Assembly: GCA_025360355.1 (NCBI GenBank)
Contig: JANYCL010000114.1
Location: forward strand, 1 to 6,290
Direction: 5' to 3'
DNA length: 6,290 nucleotides
Origin: Sphingobacteriaceae bacterium
GTDB taxonomy: Bacteria; Bacteroidota; Bacteroidia; B-17B0; Aurantibacillaceae
Part shown: one piece after another, positions 1 to 5,237 of the stretch
Layout of the letters: the number at the start of each line of letters is the position of its first letter
Numbering within the stretch: the stretch's first letter is position 1
The notes under the pieces: generated by a model
The model's database searches: none
What the model was told of the DNA's origin: nothing
The model's input: the letters and a program-made list of their open reading frames with translations, nothing else
Position numbers and translations under genes: made by a program

Positions 1-544
1 TAAAGCGCAGCATTAGTTCGTAATCGGCGGCTGTGGCAAATTGTAAATTAAATTTTCCGAACCGATCATAGATTTCTTTTTTCACAAAGAAAGTAGGGTG
101 AGGCGGCATCCAACCGTTTAAAAAAGCACCGTCTGAATAATTTCCTGAATGCCATTTCCGTTTTATTTTATTAGTATCATTTTTATCTACATAATATAAA
201 TCCGCATACAATCCATCACATTGATTTTGATTAAATGTATTTGCGACTTGTTCAATCACAGTTGAGTTAATATAAAAATCATCAGAATGTAAAATACCAA
301 TTATATCTCCGGTTGCCAGATCAATTCCTTTATTCAACGCATCATAAATCCCATTATCTTTTTCCGAAATTATTTTACTGAGTTGTGCTTTGTATCTTGC
401 AATAATATCCATTGTTCCATCAGTAGAACCACCATCAACAATTATGTATTCAATATTGGTATACGATTGATTTAACACCGACTGAATGGTTTGTTCAATG
501 GTTGAAGCACTGTTGTAGGTTGTGGTTATGATAGATATTTTCAT
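1..544 (-). CDS. Family 2 glycosyltransferase (partial, C-terminus beyond left edge)
   Basis: About 181 N-terminal codons are present, open from ATG at 544..542 to the window edge. The protein begins MKISIITTTYNS, the usual first beta strand of a GT-A fold (GT2, Pfam Glycos_transf_2). It continues with VDGGSTDGT near residues 38-46, SEKDNGIYDALNKG near 60-73 and ATGDIIGILHSDD near 77-89; the last carries the DxD-like metal/nucleotide-sugar site. AADYELMLR near the edge fits the acceptor/catalytic-base region. Such enzymes move a sugar from a nucleotide donor onto a lipid-linked or surface glycan at the cytoplasmic face of the membrane. Its ATG overlaps the stop of the upstream GmhB-like gene (ATGA), so the two are probably translationally coupled. 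Using GDP-heptose made by the neighbouring genes is an inference from context; donor and acceptor cannot be read from the sequence. Confidence 0.9.
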   Translation of the reverse strand, partial: MKISIITTTYNSASTIEQTIQSVLNQSYTNIEYIIVDGGSTDGTMDIIARYKAQLSKIISEKDNGIYDALNKGIDLATGDIIGILHSDDFYINSTVIEQVANTFNQNQCDGLYADLYYVDKNDTNKIKRKWHSGNYSDGAFLNGWMPPHPTFFVKKEIYDRFGKFNLQFATAADYELMLRF

Positions 545-1089
545 TTACTAAGGTCCATTGCAAATTCAACCAACGATGGAAAATAATAATCGATATTGCC
601 GTCGTTTCTTTTTTCTTCAGAAATAAAAATGGTTTTCATACCAAGTGCCCGGCCAAATTGCATATCTGTAATACTATCACCAACAATAATTGATCTTGTA
701 AAATCTATTTGTGGAAAATCTTTTTTAGCTGCCAAACCCATTCCTGTTCCCGGTTTGCGTGTTGGATGATTCAATGAATCTAAAAATGGAGAGAAATAAA
801 CTTTATCAATTCTTCCACCTAAATAAGCGATCTCATATAGCATGTTTTGATGAATGAGTTCAAGATCTTCAGTCCTATATAATCCTTTTCCAATCCCTTG
901 CTGATTAGTTACCACAACAATATGCCCGAATTTTCCATTCAGAATTTTCATAGCATCATGCACACCTTCCAAAAATTCAAAGTCCGACCAATGTTTCACG
1001 TAGTCGTTATCCAATTTTTTATTGATAACGCCATCGCGGTCTAGGAATAAGGTCCAGTCCTTATTTATATTTAAACTCTTTAAAGTCAT
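541..1089 (-). CDS. gmhB: GmhB-like D-glycero-D-manno-heptose 1,7-bisphosphate 7-phosphatase (HAD-IIIA)
   Basis: This is a 182-residue HAD-IIIA phosphatase, close to the roughly 190 residues usual for GmhB. It would remove the 7-phosphate from heptose 1,7-bisphosphate in the cytoplasm. HAD motif I is LDRDGVIN (residues 16-23, nucleophile D17, acid D19). Motif II is VVVTNQQGIGKG (58-69), motif III is K112 in RKPGTGM, and motif IV is IIVGDSITD (134-142). I chose ATG at 1089..1087. The longer reading begins at a TTG (1128) and would overlap hddC by 68 bases, while the ATG overlaps it by only 29 and places motif I at the usual depth. The Cys/His zinc loop typical of GmhB and HisB-N is replaced by YFSPFLDSLNHPTRKP (98-113), with no cysteine. 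Context (gmhA, hddC) favours the heptose role over histidinol phosphatase. Confidence 0.85.
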   Translation of the reverse strand: MTLKSLNINKDWTLFLDRDGVINKKLDNDYVKHWSDFEFLEGVHDAMKILNGKFGHIVVVTNQQGIGKGLYRTEDLELIHQNMLYEIAYLGGRIDKVYFSPFLDSLNHPTRKPGTGMGLAAKKDFPQIDFTRSIIVGDSITDMQFGRALGMKTIFISEEKRNDGNIDYYFPSLVEFAMDLSK

Positions 1090-1774
1090 TTTGTGCTTTT
1101 TCAAAATCTTCCGGGATCCCGATATCAATAAAATAACCGGTGTAAGGAAACCCGAAAATATTAAGTTCTTTTATTTTCTTTTCAAAAAAATCTTTTTCGA
1201 TCGAGAATTTTTTTCCGGCTTTTGTTTTTTGTAAATAAATTTCTTTATCGAGAATATAAATGCCTGCATTAATTAAACCGGGTTTTGCTTCTCCGGTCTT
1301 TTCTTTAAATGAAGCGATAGCAGAATTATTTCCTTGTTTAATTGTTCCGTAACGCGACGTATCTTCAACCTGACGAAGAGCTAAAGAACAATCTGCCATA
1401 AAAGTATTGTGTTGCTTGTAAAGAGAATTTAAATTTATATCGAAAAAAGAATCTCCATTTAAAACTAAAACCAATTTTGAATTACATTTCTCTATTGCCA
1501 ACCGTAAGCCGCCACCAGTTCCTAATGGTGCATGTTCAATGGCGTAATCAAGTTCCATACCTTCAAAACTATTTCCGTAATGCAAAGTTATCATTGGGTG
1601 TAAATGTCCAACCGAAAGAATAACTTTTTTAATACCGAAGTGTTTTAAATAAAGAAACTGATAATCTAAAAATGGTTTTTCATTAACGGGAGCCATTGGT
1701 TTTGGCAGATCAAAAACAACACTTTGTAAGCGTGTTCCAAAACCTCCTGCTAATATTATGGCTTCGGTGATCAA
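1061..1774 (-). CDS. hddC: D-glycero-alpha-D-manno-heptose 1-phosphate guanylyltransferase (HddC-like nucleotidyltransferase)
   Basis: This is a 237-residue sugar-nucleotidyltransferase, the normal length for HddC. It would transfer GMP from GTP to heptose 1-phosphate, giving GDP-D-glycero-alpha-D-manno-heptose. Visible motifs are the nucleotide-binding LAGGFGTRL (8-16), PKPM with the conserved lysine (24-27), GTGGGL (85-90), the metal-binding LNGDSFFD (105-112) and INAGIYIL (168-175). A late YFIDIGIPEDFEKAQ segment is typical of this subgroup. The start is a TTG at 1774..1772: no in-frame ATG lies between the gmhA stop and the conserved EAIILAGG, and the TTG follows an A-rich leader. The gap to gmhA is 14 bases and the 3' end overlaps gmhB, so the genes form an operon. 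A mannose- or glucose-1-phosphate transferase is possible from sequence alone, but gmhA and gmhB on either side make the heptose substrate much more likely. Confidence 0.88.
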   Translation of the reverse strand: MITEAIILAGGFGTRLQSVVFDLPKPMAPVNEKPFLDYQFLYLKHFGIKKVILSVGHLHPMITLHYGNSFEGMELDYAIEHAPLGTGGGLRLAIEKCNSKLVLVLNGDSFFDINLNSLYKQHNTFMADCSLALRQVEDTSRYGTIKQGNNSAIASFKEKTGEAKPGLINAGIYILDKEIYLQKTKAGKKFSIEKDFFEKKIKELNIFGFPYTGYFIDIGIPEDFEKAQNDFKEFKYK

Positions 1775-1788
1775 TTTTTTATAGCAGA

Positions 1789-2370
1789 TTATTTTTTAGG
1801 AAATAAATTTATTTCAACTAGTTCACAAATGGTATGACCAATTACCATATGACATTCCTGAATTCGCGGCGTATCTTTTGAAGGAATATTAATTAAGTAT
1901 TTACATAAGCCACTCATTTTTCCGCCTGTTTCTCCTGTAAAACCAACTGTAATAATTCCTAAAGAGTTTGCAACTTCTAAAGCTTTCACAACATTAGCTG
2001 AGTTTCCACTGGTCGACATTCCAATTAATACATCGCCTTTTCGTCCCATCGCTCTTGTTAAACGTGCATAAATTTCATCGTAACTATAATCATTCGCTAC
2101 TGCAGTTGTATAACTTGTGTTTACATGTAAAGCTTCAGAAAAGAGTGGGGGACGATCATAATAAAATCTTCCGCTTAACTCAGCTGCTAAATGTTGCGCA
2201 TCAGCAGCGCTTCCGCCGTTACCGGCCCATAAAACTTTTCCGTCTTTTTTGTAACAGTCAATAATTTCTGTCACAACCGAATTTATAGAATTTAAAATTG
2301 CATCATTACTTAACAACGATGTTTTCAGATCGGCTGATGCTTTTATTTTACTCTTGATGAAATCTATCAT
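1789..2370 (-). CDS. gmhA: Sedoheptulose 7-phosphate isomerase GmhA (SIS domain)
   Basis: This is a 193-residue single SIS-domain protein, matching GmhA length (about 192). It converts D-sedoheptulose 7-phosphate to D-glycero-D-manno-heptopyranose 7-phosphate, the first committed step of heptose nucleotide synthesis, and acts as a cytoplasmic tetramer in known cases. The signature AGNGGSAADAQHLAAELSGRF lies at 49-69 and the phosphate-binding STSGNSANV at 119-127. QECHMVIGHTICELVE lies at 171-186. By alignment from memory to the E. coli enzyme, E64 and H179 correspond to its catalytic Glu65 and His180. The start is ATG at 2370..2368. It lies 25 bases after the phoH stop on the same strand and 14 bases before hddC. 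It is the first gene of the heptose set. Confidence 0.93.
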   Translation of the reverse strand: MIDFIKSKIKASADLKTSLLSNDAILNSINSVVTEIIDCYKKDGKVLWAGNGGSAADAQHLAAELSGRFYYDRPPLFSEALHVNTSYTTAVANDYSYDEIYARLTRAMGRKGDVLIGMSTSGNSANVVKALEVANSLGIITVGFTGETGGKMSGLCKYLINIPSKDTPRIQECHMVIGHTICELVEINLFPKK

Positions 2371-2379
2371 AATGTTCTA

Positions 2380-2387
2380 TAAAAGTA
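2380..2387 (-). promoter_or_regulatory. Possible -7 promoter element ahead of gmhA
   Basis: The minus strand reads TACTTTTA in the 25-base gap between the phoH stop and the gmhA ATG, one mismatch from the Bacteroidota -7 consensus TAnnTTTG. It would let the heptose operon be transcribed apart from phoH. The -33 side would lie inside the phoH 3' end and was not resolved. In such AT-rich DNA a chance match is quite possible. Confidence 0.25.
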
Positions 2388-2395
2388 AATATTTT

Positions 2396-3337
2396 TTAGT
2401 TGGCTTCATAACTTTGAATAATGGCACTCACAAGGCGGTGACGGATAACATCACGGCTGTCGAGCTCTATAAAATCGATCCCATCAATTTTTTTAAGACG
2501 TTTAATAGCTTGTAATAATCCAGAAGGTTGTTTAGAAGGCAGATCTATTTGAGTTACATCACCAGTGATTACAAACTTCGCATTATTCCCCATACGGGTT
2601 AAAAACATTTTCATCTGACTCTCAGTCGTATTTTGCGCCTCATCTAAAATTACAAATGCGTTATCGAGAGTTCTTCCTCGCATAAAAGCAAGCGGCGCAA
2701 TTTGTATAACGCGGCTTTCGATATATTGAACAAGTTTCTCGGGTGCGATCATATCCGAAAGTGCATCGTAAAGCGGCTGCATGTACGGATCCAGTTTTTC
2801 TTTCAGATCTCCGGGTAAAAAACCAAGATTCTCTCCTGCTTCAACAGCCGGACGCGTTAAAATAATACGTTTTACTTCTTTATTTTTTAATGCCCTTACT
2901 GCTAATGCAACCGCAGTGTAAGTTTTTCCAGTTCCTGCAGGACCAACAGCAAAGATCATATCGTTCTTTCCCATTGATACTACCATTTTCCTTTGGTTCT
3001 CTGTTCTTGCCTTTACTACAAGACCGTTATTTCCAAATAAAATAATATCGTTCTGTGCTTCGGTGGTTTCAATTAATTCGTCACCTGTTGGACCTAATAA
3101 TCTTTCAATGACTTTATCAGTGAGTAACCCATTCTTATGATAATATTCTATTAGCAGGTCTAATTTTTTTTCAAAGTGTGTTATTTCATTTTCCTCTCCT
3201 AAAACTTTAATGCTATAGCCTCGTGCAACAATTTTTAGTTTGGCAAAGTGCTTCTTAATTATGTTTAGCTTAACATCATTAACGCCGTATATTTCAACAG
3301 GTTCAACGCTCTCTAGTACTATTACTTTTTCTGACAA
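2396..3337 (-). CDS. phoH: PhoH family protein (P-loop ATPase, PhoH-like/YbeZ type)
   Basis: This is a 313-residue cytoplasmic P-loop ATPase of the PhoH/YbeZ type, within the usual 310-350 residues. An N-terminal segment of roughly 100 residues, with an RGYSIKVLGEENEI stretch (39-52), resembles the KH-like part of the family. The ATPase core holds Walker A GPAGTGKT (132-139), a TRPAVEAGENLGFLPGD block (161-177), Walker B FVILDEAQN (228-236) and ITGDVTQIDLP (257-266). Family members are linked to RNA metabolism and ribosome-associated work with YbeY; the precise role is not settled. The start is a TTG at 3337..3335. Reading upstream in frame reaches a stop near 3388 without an ATG, and the bases just ahead are A-rich (AAAAAAAAGA). 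It is divergent from the DUF62 gene and could lead into gmhA, 25 bases downstream. Confidence 0.92.
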   Translation of the reverse strand: MSEKVIVLESVEPVEIYGVNDVKLNIIKKHFAKLKIVARGYSIKVLGEENEITHFEKKLDLLIEYYHKNGLLTDKVIERLLGPTGDELIETTEAQNDIILFGNNGLVVKARTENQRKMVVSMGKNDMIFAVGPAGTGKTYTAVALAVRALKNKEVKRIILTRPAVEAGENLGFLPGDLKEKLDPYMQPLYDALSDMIAPEKLVQYIESRVIQIAPLAFMRGRTLDNAFVILDEAQNTTESQMKMFLTRMGNNAKFVITGDVTQIDLPSKQPSGLLQAIKRLKKIDGIDFIELDSRDVIRHRLVSAIIQSYEAN

Positions 3338-3372
3338 ATTTCTTTTTTTTAAATGTTTATAAAACTGTTGAT

Positions 3373-3380
3373 CAAAGCTG
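3373..3380 (-). promoter_or_regulatory. Possible -7 promoter element for phoH
   Basis: The minus strand reads CAGCTTTG, one mismatch from TAnnTTTG, about 36 bases before the phoH TTG. No good TTG -33 element was found at the expected distance, so the call rests on one short motif and on the divergent arrangement, which requires a promoter somewhere in 3338-3425. Confidence 0.25.
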
Positions 3381-3412
3381 CATTTTTAAAAGATCTCACT
3401 CTATATAATCTT

Positions 3413-3420
3413 TACTTTTG
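3413..3420 (+). promoter_or_regulatory. Bacteroidota -7 promoter element for the DUF62 gene
   Basis: TACTTTTG is an exact match to the Bacteroidota -7 consensus TAnnTTTG. It sits only 5 bases before the ATG at 3426. Transcription would be expected to start a few bases after the motif, at or next to the ATG, which implies a leaderless or nearly leaderless message. No clear TTG -33 element lies about 20 bases upstream. Confidence 0.5.
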
Positions 3421-3425
3421 CACTA

Positions 3426-4244
3426 ATGCCAATTGTAACCTTAACAACAGATCTGGGCTACCGCGATCCTTATTTAGCCATCGTTAAGGCTTGCTTATTG
3501 CAAAAAGTTAGCAATGTTCAAATAATAGATCTTAGCTGTGATATCAAAGATAATAATATTTCAGATGCCGCCTTTATTTTAAGGAATTCTATAAGTTTTT
3601 TCCCCGAAAACAGTATTCATTTGGTAGGTGTAAAATTTATTCTCGGTTTTAAAGCGATGAATAATAACCATAGCGTTGATAACAGCCGCTATTTGCTAAC
3701 CCGTTACAAAGATCAATATGTTATTTGTCCGGATAACGGTTTAATTACCCTGTTAGACCAAGAATTCAACGAAACGGTTTACCAGTTGTATTATAATAAT
3801 CCTGCTCAGCATAATTTTTTTATTAAAGATGTATTCGTAGATGCGGCAGCGCAAATAAGTGAAGGCAAAGCTTTAAAAGATATTGGTATGGAAACCGAAG
3901 ATTACTACAAAGCTTATCAGTTTTCAAGTTTTTCCACCCCGGAAAATTTAAAAGGTAAATCAATTTACATTGATGATTTTGGAAATATCATTACCAATAT
4001 AACTAAAGATGTATTTTATAAAACACTTGGCGACCGTAAATTCAGTATTGTTTTGCCGGGCGCACGGATCAATAAGATCTCTGAAACTTATGATGATGTA
4101 AAAGTTGGTGATGCTTTAGCCATGTTCAATGGTTTTGGATATTTGGAAATTGCACTTAATGGTAAATCAGCCTACAAAATGTTATATCCGCGCGATGTTG
4201 GCCGCAGCTTCGATTTTAATTTAATAGTTGAGTTCAATGATTAA
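3426..4244 (+). CDS. SAM hydroxide adenosyltransferase (DUF62/SAM hydrolase) family protein, divergent active site
   Basis: This 272-residue protein matches the DUF62 family in length and layout. Known members hydrolyse S-adenosylmethionine to adenosine and methionine. Family features seen are VTLTTDLGYRDPY (4-16), NISDAAFILRNSISFFP (44-60), the adenosine-contacting CPDNGLITLL (101-110), and the C-terminal barrel segments YIDDFGNIITNI (181-192) and FGYLEIALNGKSA. The DPGVG-R block that follows the HLxxV strand in active enzymes is here GVKFILGFKAMNN (68-80), with neither Asp nor Arg at those positions. The FHGRD block is FFIKDVF (131-137), without His. As I recall the archaeal enzyme, these blocks carry its Asp-Arg-His triad, so hydrolase activity is doubtful. 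The ATG at 3426 follows a -7 element. The 3' end overlaps the ABM gene by 8 bases. Confidence 0.85.
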   Translation: MPIVTLTTDLGYRDPYLAIVKACLLQKVSNVQIIDLSCDIKDNNISDAAFILRNSISFFPENSIHLVGVKFILGFKAMNNNHSVDNSRYLLTRYKDQYVICPDNGLITLLDQEFNETVYQLYYNNPAQHNFFIKDVFVDAAAQISEGKALKDIGMETEDYYKAYQFSSFSTPENLKGKSIYIDDFGNIITNITKDVFYKTLGDRKFSIVLPGARINKISETYDDVKVGDALAMFNGFGYLEIALNGKSAYKMLYPRDVGRSFDFNLIVEFND

Positions 4245-4527
4245 GCGCATTGTAAAAATGTCTTTTCAACCCGACAAGGTTGAAGACTTTAAAGCAATTT
4301 TTAAAGAGAATTGGAAATTCATTGCGGGCTTTAAAGGATGTAGTCATGTTGAGTTACTGCGGGATAAGATCCATCCGAATATTTTTTTCACTTACAGTAT
4401 TTGGGAAAATGAAAATGATCTGAATGCTTACCGCGATTCAGAATTATTTGAAAAAGTGTGGAGTAGAACCAAAGTTTTATTTAATGAGAAACCCCAAGCT
4501 TGGTCAGTAGACGAATTAAAGTTTTAG
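4237..4527 (+). CDS. Antibiotic biosynthesis monooxygenase (ABM) fold protein
   Basis: This is a 96-residue protein with the dimeric ferredoxin-like ABM fold. The pattern is a first strand IKRIVKMSFQ (2-11), a helix DKVEDFKAIFKENW (13-26), then GFKGCSHVELLRD (31-43), FFTYSIWENENDLNAYRDSELF (50-71, in part) and a last helix and strand ending in DELKF. The TYSIWEN strand and the AYRDSELF turn are typical. Family members range from heme or quinone monooxygenases to proteins with no known activity, so the substrate is open. I chose ATG at 4237, which overlaps the DUF62 stop (ATGATTAA) and implies translational coupling. A TTG three codons earlier (4228) is possible but less likely. The gene ends directly against the stop of the convergent gene. 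Confidence 0.82.
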   Translation: MIKRIVKMSFQPDKVEDFKAIFKENWKFIAGFKGCSHVELLRDKIHPNIFFTYSIWENENDLNAYRDSELFEKVWSRTKVLFNEKPQAWSVDELKF

Positions 4528-4540
4528 TTACTTGTCGTCT
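4509..4540. terminator. Possible bidirectional terminator hairpin spanning two convergent stop codons
   Basis: AGACGA (4509-4514) pairs with TCGTCT (4535-4540). Inside it, AAGT (4519-4522) pairs with ACTT (4530-4533) around a 7-base loop that contains both stop codons. The stem has an uneven bulge (4 bases against 1) and is AT-rich, and only a patchy T-run follows, so it is a weak candidate. The position favours the call, because both genes end here with no intergenic base. Confidence 0.3.
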
Positions 4541-5077
4541 TCTAAAATATTTTTTGCAACATGAGATCTTGAGTTGTAAGACGAAACCAAAAACGTATTA
4601 AATCCCAATAAAAAAACTTCTTTCAGACTTATTAATGAAGAACTCTTATCGGCTAAAAATAACTCTTCTTTATCTTTGTATTTATTTTTTTCTTTTTTCT
4701 TTTTCTTCTTCTTTTCTTTCTGAAGCTTGTAGCCCATTTTCTTCAGATCAGTTTTATACGAATTAAAAGCGTCGCGGTCGGAGAATTGATAAATAATATA
4801 ATTCTCAATGGTGTCTGCGTCTGATTGGTAATATTGAAAGTAAGATTTAAGATCGTTGTAATTATTTTTGATCATCCAGGTCCGCCTTACAAAACCACTG
4901 TCCTTGTTGATCTCGTAACCGAATTGTTCCCAGCCTTTTTTTAGAAGATTTTCATTTACCACTTCAGCATCAACTCTTGCCCACGAAATAACTTCGTTTA
5001 CTGTTAAAGTCTGACTACGCAAACTTGGAAACAAAAGTGCAAACAGTAGAATAACAAAAAAAGTTTTTCTTGATCAT
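4528..5077 (-). CDS. Hypothetical secreted protein, apparent frameshift within the signal peptide
   Basis: I do not recognise a family. The continuous reading frame runs from 5034 to 4528 (168 codons from a TTG) and has no ATG before the in-frame stop at 5076..5074. That frame reads upstream as TFFVILLFALLFPSLRSQ, a good signal-peptide core, from about 5064 to 5011. An ATG at 5077..5075 lies one frame off (MIKK, then out of frame to a stop). Removing one base from the A5 run (5064-5068) or the T7 run (5056-5062, minus-strand sense) joins them into a 182-residue protein starting MIKK and cleaved near LRS|Q. The mature part has a Trp/Tyr/Asn-rich globular region, then a lysine-rich stretch (19 residues at 4669-4725), then a C-terminal segment. 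It is convergent with the ABM gene. It may be a real pseudogene, a phase-variable gene or a sequencing error. Confidence 0.6.
4685..4721. repeat. 37-base polypyrimidine tract (low complexity)
   Basis: All bases on the plus strand in this span are T or C. On the coding (minus) strand it is a purine run of AAA/AAG/GAA codons giving most of a lysine-rich stretch in the hypothetical secreted protein. It is prone to indels in replication and sequencing. Both other frames on the coding strand hit stops soon after it, so the frame used looks correct here. Confidence 0.75.
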
Positions 5078-5082
5078 GAATT

Positions 5083-5090
5083 TAAAGATA
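5083..5090 (-). promoter_or_regulatory. Possible -7 promoter element for the hypothetical secreted protein
   Basis: The minus strand reads TATCTTTA, one mismatch from TAnnTTTG, 5 bases before the ATG at 5077. This is the same spacing as the exact element 5 bases before the ATG at 3426. That repeat of spacing mildly supports 5077 as the original start of the frameshifted gene. No TTG -33 was seen. Confidence 0.35.
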
Positions 5091-5214
5091 TTTAATAAAC
5101 CTGCACCCTTTTAGTTTTTTCCCATAAGGAATTAAGAGTCTATTGTTAATAAACTTGTACCCAGATTCACCCTTTTTCGGGCTTTATTTCGTTAAGAGCA
5201 ACTTCATTTTTTTA

Positions 5215-5222
5215 TATATTAG
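5215..5222 (+). promoter_or_regulatory. Possible promoter for the SRPBCC/GyrI-like gene
   Basis: TATATTAG matches TAnnTTTG with one mismatch, 15 bases before the ATG at 5238. A TTA at 5192-5194, 20 bases upstream of it, could serve as a weak -33 element (consensus TTG). It lies in the 160-base gap between two divergent genes (5078-5237), where a plus-strand promoter is expected. I found no gene or strong hairpin elsewhere in that gap. Confidence 0.35.
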
Positions 5223-5237
5223 CGTCAAAATAAAAAA

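Noticed and set aside
1090..1128. Longer GmhB start at a TTG (1128)
   Set aside because: It would deepen the overlap with hddC to 68 bases and add a basic, non-conserved extension; the ATG at 1089 gives the usual distance to HAD motif I.
1022..1234. Plus-strand 70-codon open frame opposite hddC and gmhB
   Set aside because: It lies wholly antisense to two well-supported conserved genes, is Phe/Lys-rich as expected from AT-rich shadow translation, and has no family resemblance.
2055..2264. Plus-strand 69-codon open frame opposite gmhA
   Set aside because: Antisense to a clear GmhA coding region; no motif or separate promoter supports it.
4228..4236. TTG start three codons upstream of the ABM ATG
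   Set aside because: An ATG follows directly and forms an ordinary 8-base overlap with the preceding stop; the fold begins after it.
4669..4725. Programmed -1 ribosomal frameshift at the A-rich tract
   Set aside because: The tract offers slippery-looking runs, but the -1 and +1 frames reach stops soon after, and no clear downstream stimulator was seen.
5165..5190. Hairpin CCC-TTTTTC-GGG followed by CTTTATTT as a terminator
   Set aside because: Only three base pairs form the stem, and no plus-strand gene ends just upstream.
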